A DNA stretch of 47,658 nt from Scleroderma bovista (Eukaryota > Basidiomycota > Agaricomycetes > Boletales > Sclerodermataceae). Each line of letters begins with the position of its first letter. Position 1 is the first letter of the stretch. This document shows, piece after piece, positions 11,018 to 21,425 of this stretch. Where the stretch lies: the NCBI GenBank assembly GCA_037178675.1, contig JAYMGJ010000352.1, positions 1-47,658 on the forward strand, given 5' to 3'. The position numbers were made by a program, and so were the translations under genes. Under the pieces are notes generated by a model, which was not told the origin of the DNA, did not search any database, and saw only the letters and a program-made list of their open reading frames with translations.

Positions 11018-14000
11018 TCAATCTACTATGTCCTGTAAAAAATCAGCAAAGGAATGAAGCCCTGCCACATCTTCTTCATGATCCACAAGGTCATGATCTC
11101 CTGGGTCATTGACATAGAGATTGTAGAGTTCATCATAGGTAAGGGACAATTCTAAGAAACAAATTAGACAGACAGGTGCATGAGGGAATGCAAACCTCAC
11201 CCAGCACTGGCTCCTCATCTCGAATGTCAGCTGGCGCGCCAAGAATAGGTGATTCTAGGAAACAATTAGACTGACTAGTACATAAGGGAACATAAAAATC
11301 ACCTGGCGCCAGTTCCTCGTTTCGAAGATCAGCCAGTGTGTTACTCTCTTGACCAATAGCTTCTGGTGGCACCACATCCTTGTCAGAATGAAATACCTGC
11401 AAATGGGTGCCGATGCCCCATTGTCCAGCCAACTCATGCTGCTTCTCGATCTGATGTAAGCAATGTATGTGAATTGCATTCACCGCTGCACGAGGTTGGT
11501 GAAGGTGCTCGAGTTTGCATGCAAGTAGCAGCTCAGAATCACGAAGGTTGGCAATGGTTTGTAATACTTCCCTCTCTTCATCATGTATAGCTGTCCATAA
11601 GCGACGAATCTCGACATTTAGCCTTGTAACTTCTTCCTTTGCATGACATAATTTGAAGAATTTGGCTGTTGCGGTACGGACTGCCAGTTTGGCCCAAATG
11701 CGCTCCCGAACATCATCTCGTGTGTGCCGAAGTAGGTCAAATTCACCTAAAAACATGTATTGGGTAATATCCTTCCACGAAATGGGCAGCCATGGCGGGT
11801 TAAGTGCTGCTGCTTGAACATTATACTGTGCAATTGCTTTCCAAATGGTTTCAGATCTCCACTGAAGACCCTTGCTGATCTGCTGACAGAGTTTATACCC
11901 TATCACACCACATAAGTCCATCGCCAAAGCAAGTCACAACCACTTCTTACCTGTGCCAGACATTGAAAGCTTAGAGAGCTCAAATAGGTGCATGACAACT
12001 AATTGTTCCAGCTCTCCCAATGCTTCACGGTAATTGCCAAATGTAGCTTCTTCCTTGTAGCGGTTGTACTCCTCACCACCAACACTCCAGGGGGACTTGA
12101 ATCCAAGCTGGCCTTGTATATGTGTGGCTAATGCTTCCATGTTCTGCAATTTCACATATGCAAGGTCAACCTGAATACGTGCCTGATTGATGGTGACTGC
12201 GATTGCATTGAAGTCACCCTGTATGACCTCACTCAGCACACCATTAGCAACTTTGCAAGCAGCGCTCCAAGCCAGTCTAAATATAATTGTCAATAATTCA
12301 GATGCAAATGAATGGCCGATAATCGTACTTTTTTTCTTCGAGGTCATCAAGGACTTGCACATATCACATTTGTAGTACATCCTGTGGTGGTGGCTGCTTG
12401 AGCGAACTAAGATACACATGTTCTTCAGTAAGGAACTGCGTGAAATCATCATCAGAAAGATTCAAGGCGGCCTTGAGGATGGCAAGTTCATTGCTGAGTT
12501 GGCAAATTGTCTCCGTCGCTTCTCGGTAATGGTTGCAAATAAAATGCACTAAGATATCAATCAATGACAGCAAATATTGGATGGGAAAAATACATACTAA
12601 GCACCTCATATTTGTCTTGATTCCAAAACATGAAGTGTTCCTCGATTGCTTGGTGTTGATGAAATTGCATTGCATGCCGTATACTTTGGGCCAGCTCATT
12701 GGATGCAGAGAAAACATGTTTGCAACCTTCGCCCTCCGTATTTCCAGTGCCTTTGATGTACAATGGATGCCAGTCCAATTGGCACATGCAGTTGTGCACA
12801 TGTCCATGAAAGGCACCCACCATAAAGCGCAGACAGTGCATCTGTATCCTTGGACCAATGCTACTGGTACTTGCAGTTTTTGCAAAGGCACAGCCAATGT
12901 CGTATGCACAGCCACCCCTAGGGCCATACACCGATAGCAGGCAATCAACGATTGCTAGTGGATACTTAGCCCTGACAGGCTGTCAGAATTACCAAGTATG
13001 ACGGCATAATACAACACTTACAGTTCACCGCTCTTTATCATGTCACAGGCTAAGAGCATGAAACAATGCCAACATGTTGTGAGAAAAATTCCAGACTCCT
13101 CAAATACAGCAAATGTTTTCTTCCACACATCAGCTTTCGCATTGTGCCACTGGTCGACACAGTTGAATTTATCAGAAACATTTGATGTCTCTAGCTCCCA
13201 GTCCTCGTCGAATATCTCTGTATCTGTATTAGTGGGTGCTTGTGTCTTGACAATGCCTGTGAGTCAACGGTGCCAGTTTGGTTAGATTGAACATACCCAT
13301 CTTGCTTTAACTTCATATTTGAATTTATCGACTTCCTCATTACTTAACCAATAGCTTGATCTTGGCGTGTGATGATCATGGAACAGTGCCATACACCATT
13401 GTGTCCCATTGTTTGAGGCTATCATTCCCATCAATGGAAACAAGCCAATCAAATGAAAGAGACAGCTCATCTTCAAGATGGTAGAAACAGGCCGGACACT
13501 CATTCCAAAGCCTCCACTCCTGAGTATCACAGTTAAGAGCCACTCTGATCCTGCAGTTGACACGGTGAATGATCTCCAGATATACATTGAAAGCATGGGA
13601 AAATTGATCAAAAAGATATGGGCGATAGGGTACCTATTGGGGAGTCAATACAGAACAAATCATATAGTGGTGCTTACATTATGGAGATTACACAGCATCT
13701 TGCATTGTGCCTGAATACTGAAATGTGGACACACACAATGGGCCTGTCAAAATGCAGCAAGGGTCCAAAGTGACAAGGCAATGGTTGGATGTACAGGTGA
13801 GCAGCCCAAGTATCCATGAAAAATGAGGTTTTCATTTGGAAAGATATGGTGTGGGCGCGCAACAAGCATCGCCCTGCATCTGGCTGGATCAAAGGAAAGT
13901 AAAAACTAAAAAAAGGTATTACCAGCAACCTTGACAACTCACTGAAAATATCAATGAGTTCAATCCCACTGACGGTGCCAGAAGGATGTGCTTCATGGTC

Positions 14001-14587
14001 ATCATTTGCCTCGGCAGGTTCCTCTGTGGGGAATCCATCACCAGAATCACGCGAGCGAAAGTCTAGGTATGCATCAACCAGCTTGCACATCTGAGCATCC
14101 CAGTGGTTAGTTTGGAGTTCAATACGGTCCCTGCGATCACGGGTATCCAGTGGACACCTGGCATATTCCCATTAGAGAATGTGGGTTAAACAAGGGGTAT
14201 ACAAAAGCCAGACCATTTGGAGACGTGTTGGGAAAGCGCAAAGAACTCATCTTCATCATCCTCACTATCATGATCAGATTCTTGGCTCTGGAAGGGCAAA
14301 GGCTCATCATATTGTATATTCATACCTTGGTCTTCAAACATTTGATCCACAGCATCCTGGTCCTCAACAGGCAGCACTAAATAATGATTAACCCAGTTTG
14401 ATGGACAACGGTGAGAAGGGATATAGATACCTTGGAGGCTGGCAATATGCCGTTCATTGATTTCACGGAGGCGATCATCCTGCTTTGCTGTGCGCAATAC
14501 TTTGGTGTACCGAACATGTCCTCTGAACCCATGGAGAGAGATGGATTTGGAAAGTCCCCAGATTTTTGTTGAGCCTTGACGGGGCAT
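11018..14587 (-). pseudogene. KDZ transposase with CxC N-terminus, degenerate
   Basis: Reading right to left, the gene starts ATG at 14587-14585 (MPRQGSTKIWGLSK). It continues with QMCKLVDAYLDFRSRDSGDG near 14100-14040 and the CxC region near 13750-13690. The KDZ core follows: DWLVSIDGNDSLKQWD near 13450, then YDIGCAFAKT, MVGAFHGHVHN and HPLYIKGTGNTEGEGCKHVF near 12900-12700, then SLKQPPPQDVLQM near 12400. The long C-terminal helical part (SWKDITQYMFLGEFDLL and later) ends at TGA near 11018. Several 45-80 bp introns are evident. In-frame TGA at 13749-13747 and a frameshift near 13376-13382 break it. The family is a eukaryotic DDE-type DNA transposase, but I did not place the catalytic acids. 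Confidence 0.85.
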
Positions 14588-14700
14588 GGTAACCTAGCTG
14601 AAGCATGGTGATAGGCGACAAAGAACATGAATGAGGGAGAAGTACGCACCTTGTCAGGAGTGTTGGGGGCAATAGCGGTGTTGTCGATGGCTTCAGAGGG

Positions 14701-15948
14701 TGTCATATCCATACTTTTCCCAGTCGCAACTCCGGAGCTAGTCCAGCCATCTCCAGCCTCATAGCTGCACTCCAGCTCAACTCCGGTCACTACGTCCATC
14801 TCCACCTCAGGACTAACCCCTGTCTTCCTCTAGACACATCTGCAGTCTAACTCTGCCATGTCGAGCCTGTACCTACCACTTGTCACTACTCTGGTTTCAG
14901 TCTGGCCACTCCCTTGGTCTTGTCTGCAACATAGCCCAACTCCGGCTGGTACATCCAACTCCAGCTCAAGTCTGCTCCTGTTCCGCTCCACTCCCTCTGA
15001 TAGGTCCACCAATGGCCTTGGACATTTCCATGTCCAACTCTGGACCTTCCTCTGGCTACTCCACCCTTCCTCCACCTGTGCACTCCCTCCGCTCATCCAC
15101 TCCCTCCGCTCATCCACTCCCTCTGCTCATCCACTCCCTCTGCTCATCCACTCCCTCTGCTCATCCACTCCCTCTGCTCTTGCACTTCCTCCAGTCCCAC
15201 TTCCTCCAGTCCTGGACATCGCTCTGGACTTAACATTAGTTAAGTCCACCTCCAACCCTTACCTGTCCTCTTCTGACCTAGTTCCCTTTACTTCACTGTC
15301 CCTGCTTTTTCTCCATCGTCCCTGTATCTCTAGTTCCCTGTGTCTGCTCCCACTCTGGTTTATTTTCCTGTACCTGCTTTATTTTCCTGTCCATTTCTGC
15401 TCCATCCCTTGTCCCAACTAAGGTGCTTACTTGTCACTGTATATACTCACCCTAGTTCTCATTTACTATATAAACTACTATACTCCGGCCTAGTAGTTTC
15501 CTTAGATCAAATCTCGACTAAGATACTCCCCACTCTGTACTACCCACTATGCTCTCCTAATCCATCTGTTCATCTGAATTCCTGAACTCCGGCCAACTCC
15601 GGCCTCTGTCCTATCTCGTCCCCTTGGTCCTATGTCCAATCCTAGCAAGTCTCCTACTTGCACAAGGGCAAAAGCCACCTCTGTCCCAGACTCGACGCTA
15701 GACCTCTCAGGACTTATCCCACCTCTGGGATGTCCTTCGCTCCGGACAAGCTGCGCTCAACTCCAGACCACTTTCCCGTGGTCCAGACTTACTCCCTGTG
15801 CTCCTCTAGTGCCCAGACTTCGTTCATTTGACCCAGACTTGACTCTCCACACTAACTAGCACCTACTAGTGTCTGGACTTACCTCCTCATTAGTTCCCTG
15901 CACCTCTGGACCTCCTAGTAAGAACGTTGAGGAGAACCGGTCTTGACA
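14701..15948 (+). mobile_element. Solo LTR, family A copy 2
   Basis: This 1,248-bp unit is the same element, in the same orientation, as 6650-7908. It has TGTCATATCC at its start, GGTCTTGACA at its end and a TATATAAA box near 15467-15474. It differs mostly by C/T transitions (CCGG against CTGG) and by a 17-bp tandem expansion at about 15091-15180. GAGG precedes it (14697-14700) and GAGG follows it (15949-15952). If the last A is counted outside, both flanks read AGAGG. The flanks differ from those of copy 1, so the two copies are separate insertions, not the two ends of one element. Confidence 0.85.
15091..15180 (+). repeat. 17-bp tandem expansion inside LTR copy 2
   Basis: About five units of GCTCATCCACTCCCTCY lie within the LTR. 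Copy 1 has only a single related block here (near 7080), so the expansion postdates the split of the two copies. Confidence 0.75.
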
Positions 15949-16825
15949 GAGGGGCTGAAAACAGCGTTGGCAGAGCTTGGAGCTTAGGACATGGTAAAGA
16001 AACATTAGAGAACTGGCCATGACACAACAAAAGAAGTACATACCTTGTAAAGGGTCGTCAAGACCAATAGTAGTGTTGTCAACAGCAGGAGAGTTGCTGC
16101 AATGGCCCTGGCAGCACTAGAGGCATTGACAAATGGAGAGCAAAGGGTCAGGAACATTGGAAACAACATTGAGGAAGGTACATACCTTGTCAAGAGCATC
16201 GAGAGCAGCAGTGGCATTGATGGCGTGAGAGACGGTGAAAACTGGGGAAGGAAGCATTAATGGCATTGAAAAACAACATTGAGAGCGGTATGTACGTTGT
16301 ACAGAGCATTGAGACTGGCGAGGTCATTGTTGAAGGCGACACAGCCGTTGAAAAGGGCGTTGAGCGACAGTGGCATTGTCGATTGCTGGAGAGTTGCTGG
16401 AACGGCATTGGCAGTGCTAGAGATGTTGAAAAACGAGGAGAAAAGCATTAATGACATTGGAAAATGATGTCGAGGGAGTATGTACACAGCAAGGGCAGCG
16501 AGGCTGTTGTTGACGGCGATGGAACCGTGAAAATGACTTCAGCAGCACTGGCAATATTGAGGGAAGCATCCTGTGGGCTAGTGTTTCAAACAAGGGGCAG
16601 GGGGCATGGAGAACAGTGGGCACGACGGCAACACCAGGTGATGGAGTGGTGAGGACATTGTTGGCGGCATTAGATGTTGACGGTAGCGTACCATTGGCTA
16701 GCGTCGTTTGGGGATGCACAGGAGAATGGAGAACAGCAAGCACGACAGTGGTGTGTGCCCTTAGACAGCGGCAGCAATGACAACAATGACAACAAAGAGG
16801 CAGAGGGAACAGGGATGTGGGAAGA

Positions 16826-17042
16826 GGGCAGGTGCAATGTTGAGTCAGTGTATTAGTAAGCTGAGCTAATCAGCACAGTGGCAGCAGACGTAGGATTTAG
16901 AGGGCGGGTGCAGTGTTGAGTTAGTGTATTAGTAAGCTGAGCTAATCAGTGTGGTGGCAGCGGACGTGGGAAGAGGGCGGGAATGCTGGCGGCATTACAG
17001 AGTGAGTGGATTAGTAAGCTGGGCTACTCAGCACAGCGGCCC
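16826..17042. repeat. Three diverged copies of a 76-82 bp tandem unit
   Basis: ATTAGTAAGCTGRGCTA recurs at 16852, 16928 and 17010 with similar flanks (GGCGGGTGCAGTGTTGAG before, GTGGCAGCRGACGT after). No coding function is seen. Confidence 0.75.
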
Positions 17043-18952
17043 ACCACCTATACCTCAGGTCTACTAGATTTTTACAAGGTAGAACAGTATTTGGTGCAAT
17101 ATTTATTGCTGGTGTTGGGAAAAACCAGCAACAGAGCCAAATTTTACATTACAATATTGTTTTGGTACAGGCTTAATAAGGCTCACAAATCGGGAGTAGT
17201 AGGTGGGGAACACTTGCAACTCTGTGTCATTTTGTGTGATAAACTGGCATACAACGTTCTGGCAGCCTCTACACCTCACACTTAATTTCTATCTCAAGTT
17301 CCTTCTTACATAGTCCCCTACCTGCCTATGTAATTTGTACAATACTTACTTATGTGGTTGTGTAGCTATGAGACATGGTGTTTTCATTTTGCAAGACCAG
17401 TCAAGTAATAGTAATACACCTCCCCTTCACCCATTCTGAGTCCTAAAATCACCTTGCTTGGGCAAGCCCCCAAAAATTGTGAGAAGGTGACCCCTATACT
17501 ATCAGGACTTGCCACCCTTCTTGTAATTCCTAGTAAAGGCATGCTGTCTCTACTGTACACATTACAAACCAACAGGATACCTAATTATTCACTGTTGTGT
17601 GGCTCTCAGCGATAAAGGTGCTACAACATAACAAAAACATCGAGCGGGTGTACTATGGACCATGTCTGCTGTCATCGTTGTGACGACATAGCAAGGTACC
17701 ATCAATAGTTCTGCTTATTCTTCATCTCTTTGACCCAATGCATATGGCACAGCACTTCAAGCTTCAGTGCCAAAGTCATACAGACACAGATCAAATGGTC
17801 CATGGTCTGCTGAGCGCGTGCATGGTCCAAGTGAGTTGAAAGTAACTGAGGATGCCATGGAAAACAAGTCGAGAGACTGCAAGAGCCCACAGGCACATCA
17901 AACAAAACAGATGCACTCATAACCAGGTCGATCAAGCCGTATGTCGATGATGGTGGTACAAACCCACACATGCACCTCAGAGGCTGACACGAACAGTGTT
18001 GAAAACAGAGCAGGTTGCTCGAATAGCCAGGCGAACACATTGAGGGTCAAACGGATGCACCGAGAGGGCTGACGGACACCCGAAGCGTGTTGGAAGGCGC
18101 TGAACTGGCGTGGATGAGGGTACAGGGACATACGTGGGTACCAGAAGTGCGAAATGGCCCGTAGTTGAGACAGATGGCCTTGAGGGCCAGATGGTTGCAT
18201 CGAGTGGGCACACAGACATGCCAAGCATTGAAAACGATGCAAATAAACCTGCAACGAACCAGAGAACGTCAGAACACCTCGAAAGAAGGTAAGACTGCCA
18301 AAGTTACCTGCTGAAGACGCCAGATGGGCCCCTGGCGAGCCAAACGGCTTGGGAAGCCACGCAGATAGGTCGACCATGCGTACGGACGCGCACAGAATTG
18401 AAACAGACCGGAAAACAGTTGAAAATGCGTAGAATGAAGCTGAGGATGCAAAACTCACCGAGTACGCCCGAAATCGCACGATTCAAGCCTGCAGATGGAT
18501 GGAGACGGGTCAGCGTGACATATACATACCGTCAAACATGCCAGTTAAAGTGTTAGGCACCGCAATTCGAACGTTTGCGTTCGGACAAGTCGAGAGCGGA
18601 GAAAAGAGTCGAGGCGATTGCGCCGAGCGTTGAGGACGAAGCAGCTGGAGATGGTGGTGACAACCGAAACGATGGCGATGACGATGGCGACGTGGACGGC
18701 ACAGCGAGTGGTGGCAGCGTTGTCCTTGACAGATGGTGGCTGTAGAGACAAGTTCTGTAGTTCCAAGCAAGGTGCTTGCCGGCGCCAGCCGGCACTTCCC
18801 GATATGCCTAGTGAAAACAAGCTTCCGCCTTGCCATTATGTAATAGCAGTTGCACTGCCACTATCCTTGTAACTGGTCTTGAATTCCAGCATCGCGACCT
18901 TGATTCAACACGTCGGCCATTGTGCCAAGCTAAACTTGGTCGCTTGTTCGTC
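17043..18952. other. Repeat-like, gene-poor stretch before the first host gene
   Basis: Frames of 60-190 codons exist on the minus strand (for example around 17898-18479) but have skewed composition, and I recognise none of them. Several GGTAACTTTGG- and GTGAGTTTT-like donor words on the minus strand resemble those of the 14.6-16.8 kb array. This could be a decayed intron-rich gene or more repeat. The promoter of the plus-strand gene starting at 18953 must lie in its last few hundred bases. Confidence 0.4.
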
Positions 18953-21253
18953 ATGTTGCCTACTGGTCCTGGTACCTGTTATTAGCCACTTCATTCGTAG
19001 GACTAACGGGTTCACAGGTGACACTATTCATGACAGGGATGAGGGCGACGGAGAAAGAGTCTCTTGTGAGCCCCCAGGCTATGTACAGCTTTCACGCATT
19101 GATCCTTTACCTCAAGATCATGCTCGTGCGAAGGACTATGTGGAACTACATAATCAAGTTCAGGTTGGTCTTGGAAGATGAGTAAGGAAACAGTGGTCTG
19201 ATACTAAACCAGACCAGCATGAATCTTCTGGATTCGCTGGAAACATTTCTGTCCACCTTTCAAAAGGACTTGTCATCTGTCTCAGGCCAGATTTCCGAAC
19301 TGCAGCATCGTAGCAAAGACATTGACCGCAGGCTCAAGAGTCGTCAGGTGTGTGCCTCGCCTGTCGTTTTTATATATTTTACTGACGTCGTTTTCAGAGA
19401 ATTGAGAAACCTTTGTCCAAACTTGTATCTGAATTAGCTATCCCACCAGCCCTCACTCTAACTATCCTGGATACTGAAGTCGGAGAATCATGGATTCCAG
19501 TTATCATTGACTTTGAACGGAGGCTAGAGACGCTTAAAGCACGGGCGCGGGTCAAAGCAGCAAGAGATCTAGGCGATTTATCTGAAGGTCTTCGAATAGT
19601 CGTGAGTTTGTCTTCGCCGTCCGTTGCGATGAGTTTAATGGCACCGTAAGGCAGCGACCAAACTTCGAGTATTCTTCTTAGCTCTGTTACAACCCATCAA
19701 AGAGAGCGTAACAACCAACATACAAGTTTTACAGTCGTCTGTCTATTTGAAATATCGACCACTGTTTGCTTTCTTGCAACGTCAAGCTGAGCCAGTAGCC
19801 AAAGAGATACAGGGTTCGTACATTGCAACTGCGCGTGCCTATTATGAGACGGGATTTCGTCGTTACATACGTAGTTTGGGATGGCTAAGGGTGTGTATGC
19901 CTTCTACGACCCGTTGACGATTAACAAGGCATACATACAGTCCAGGGTCACGGAGAAATTCGAGGATCTTGTTTCGACATCTGGACGGACCGAGAGCGTT
20001 CGTATGGACCACGAACGCATGGCGTATGCGAAGCTAGATGGATCTAGCGTTGTTCTAGCTTACATGGCTGACGACAAAACCCATGTAAGTGCGCCTACCC
20101 TGCTACAGCCATTCCACGAACTAAGTGTAGAGAAGAAGGAACCACTTGAAGCACTTCTGCGCTCGCTCTTTTTGATTTTAATGGACAATGCCACTGCTGA
20201 ATACCCATTTATTACGTCGTTTTTCTCGGTCGAACCACTTGCATTGGGTGATGGTTCAGAATTTTCGTCCGAACTGCTGTCTCCCGACTATGGCGTATTC
20301 GATGACAAGAGATCCATTTCGGGCTCAGAATCCCGCACAGAAGTAGCAACTCCCGGCGCTTCTTCAGGACACAATGGTCTTAGCAGACTTGTCAATATGG
20401 ACAAAAGGGCGCGAAATGAGCTCGTTCATCTCTGGAAACAAGTGTTCGACCCTGTTCTTGAATATACCAAGGTATCATTATACATTATTGCCATGCGTGT
20501 AATTGACATCTTCAGACTTTTCTGGCTTCAGTTATGGAACCCGCGCCACCAGCCGTCACCCTTTTAACAATGATCCGCCTTACGGAGGCTATATTAGCAG
20601 AAGTCCAAAAGCGCCAATGCTCCCCTTTAGAAACATTCTTCTTTGCCGTTCGGATGGAATTATGGCCGGTCTTTCAGAAGGTCATGTCGGAAAACTGCGA
20701 TTCCCTGAAGAAGGTGGCCGAGAAATCCTCCGGTTACTTTGGTAAGACCAATCCCACAACGGACGCCATGGTTGCGAATGTGAGGAACTAGTGCTCTGCC
20801 AAATTACCCACCTGCTGAATAAAAGATAGATATGCCATAGCTACATTGTTATGTTTCAGTCATTCGTACTGCTGACTAGCCAGGTAGAAGAAACCATGAT
20901 CTTTAGCAAGTAAGCACGGGTGCTACTTGACGACTTTTGTTTCATGACTTTTTCCAGTTTGTTCCGACTTCAACAAGAATTGGACAAGCTCATTCTCCGT
21001 CACACGGCTTTCATCGCTGATCCTATAGCGAGAGCTGCCAAGCAGTCCTCCATCTATGAGATCCTACTGCAAGGACTGATCGTGGGTCGCTCGAATCCAT
21101 GTCGTGGTTCATCCTCTCACGTTTCTTTAGAAAGGGACACACCTTTCATCTCATCCCAAGGGTCAGAAGGAACTTAGTTATTGGACTGAAAAAGAGAAAG
21201 CTGCTCGGCAGATCATCTTATCCGCTGGTAACTCCAGGAAGTTCACTAGGTAA
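18953..21253 (+). CDS. VPS52: Vps52, GARP/EARP tethering complex subunit
   Basis: Ten exons: 18953-18971, 19018-19163, 19213-19347, 19398-19601, 19651-19890, 19929-20471, 20516-20779, 20830-20909, 20958-21081, 21131-21253. They sum to 1,878 nt, a 625-residue protein close to the usual fungal length. Recognisable blocks are GYVQLSRIDPLPQDHARAKD, LLDSLETFLSTFQKDLSSVS (start of the coiled-coil Vps52/Sac2 region), AATKLRVFFLALLQPIKESV, TGFRRYIRSLGWLR and QQELDKLILRHTAFIADPIA. The start is inferred: no ATG is in frame in exon 2, and a 46-bp intron with an ideal CTAAC branch site joins it to ATG 18953. Intron 5 is only 38 bp but is required by frame. Known role: tethering endosome-derived vesicles at the late Golgi. 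It converges on EFR3, 172 bp away. Confidence 0.95.
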
Positions 21254-21425
21254 TAAATTCATATATGTGTGCTACGTGGCTGTCCGAGATGCAAATCTAA
21301 TTTGTGTACTGAAAATGAGCAGAAGAGATGAAGTGTGCAATATAATAACTAAGGAAGGGCTTTGTCAAGGAGCGCGAGGCCTTCGATCTGTTAAGCTTTG
21401 GTTGCGTCAGAAGTGAAGGCATATC

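Larger units (their letters stand above)
14640..16840 (-). repeat. Degenerate tandem array with repeated splice-donor-like units, interrupted by a solo LTR
   Basis: Units recur at about 100-190 bp. On the plus strand they share AGTACRYACCTTGTMARG, seen near 14645, 16036 and 16180, with looser copies near 16289 and 16480. On the minus strand the same word reads as CTTGACAAG|GTATGTAC, a good 5' splice site. A CTAG acceptor followed by a 70-80 bp Ala/Leu-rich open stretch lies upstream of it. The solo LTR at 14701-15948 lies inside the first unit. The array sits immediately upstream of the minus KDZ gene, but I cannot show it belongs to that gene. Confidence 0.55.

Noticed and set aside
6650..15948. 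A single full-length LTR retrotransposon
   Set aside because: Outer flanks do not match each other, each LTR has its own short duplication, and no gag-pol lies between.
20780..20829. Stop codon TAG after VANVRN in VPS52
   Set aside because: It lies in a GTGAGG...GATAG intron of 50 bp; removing it restores the conserved frame.
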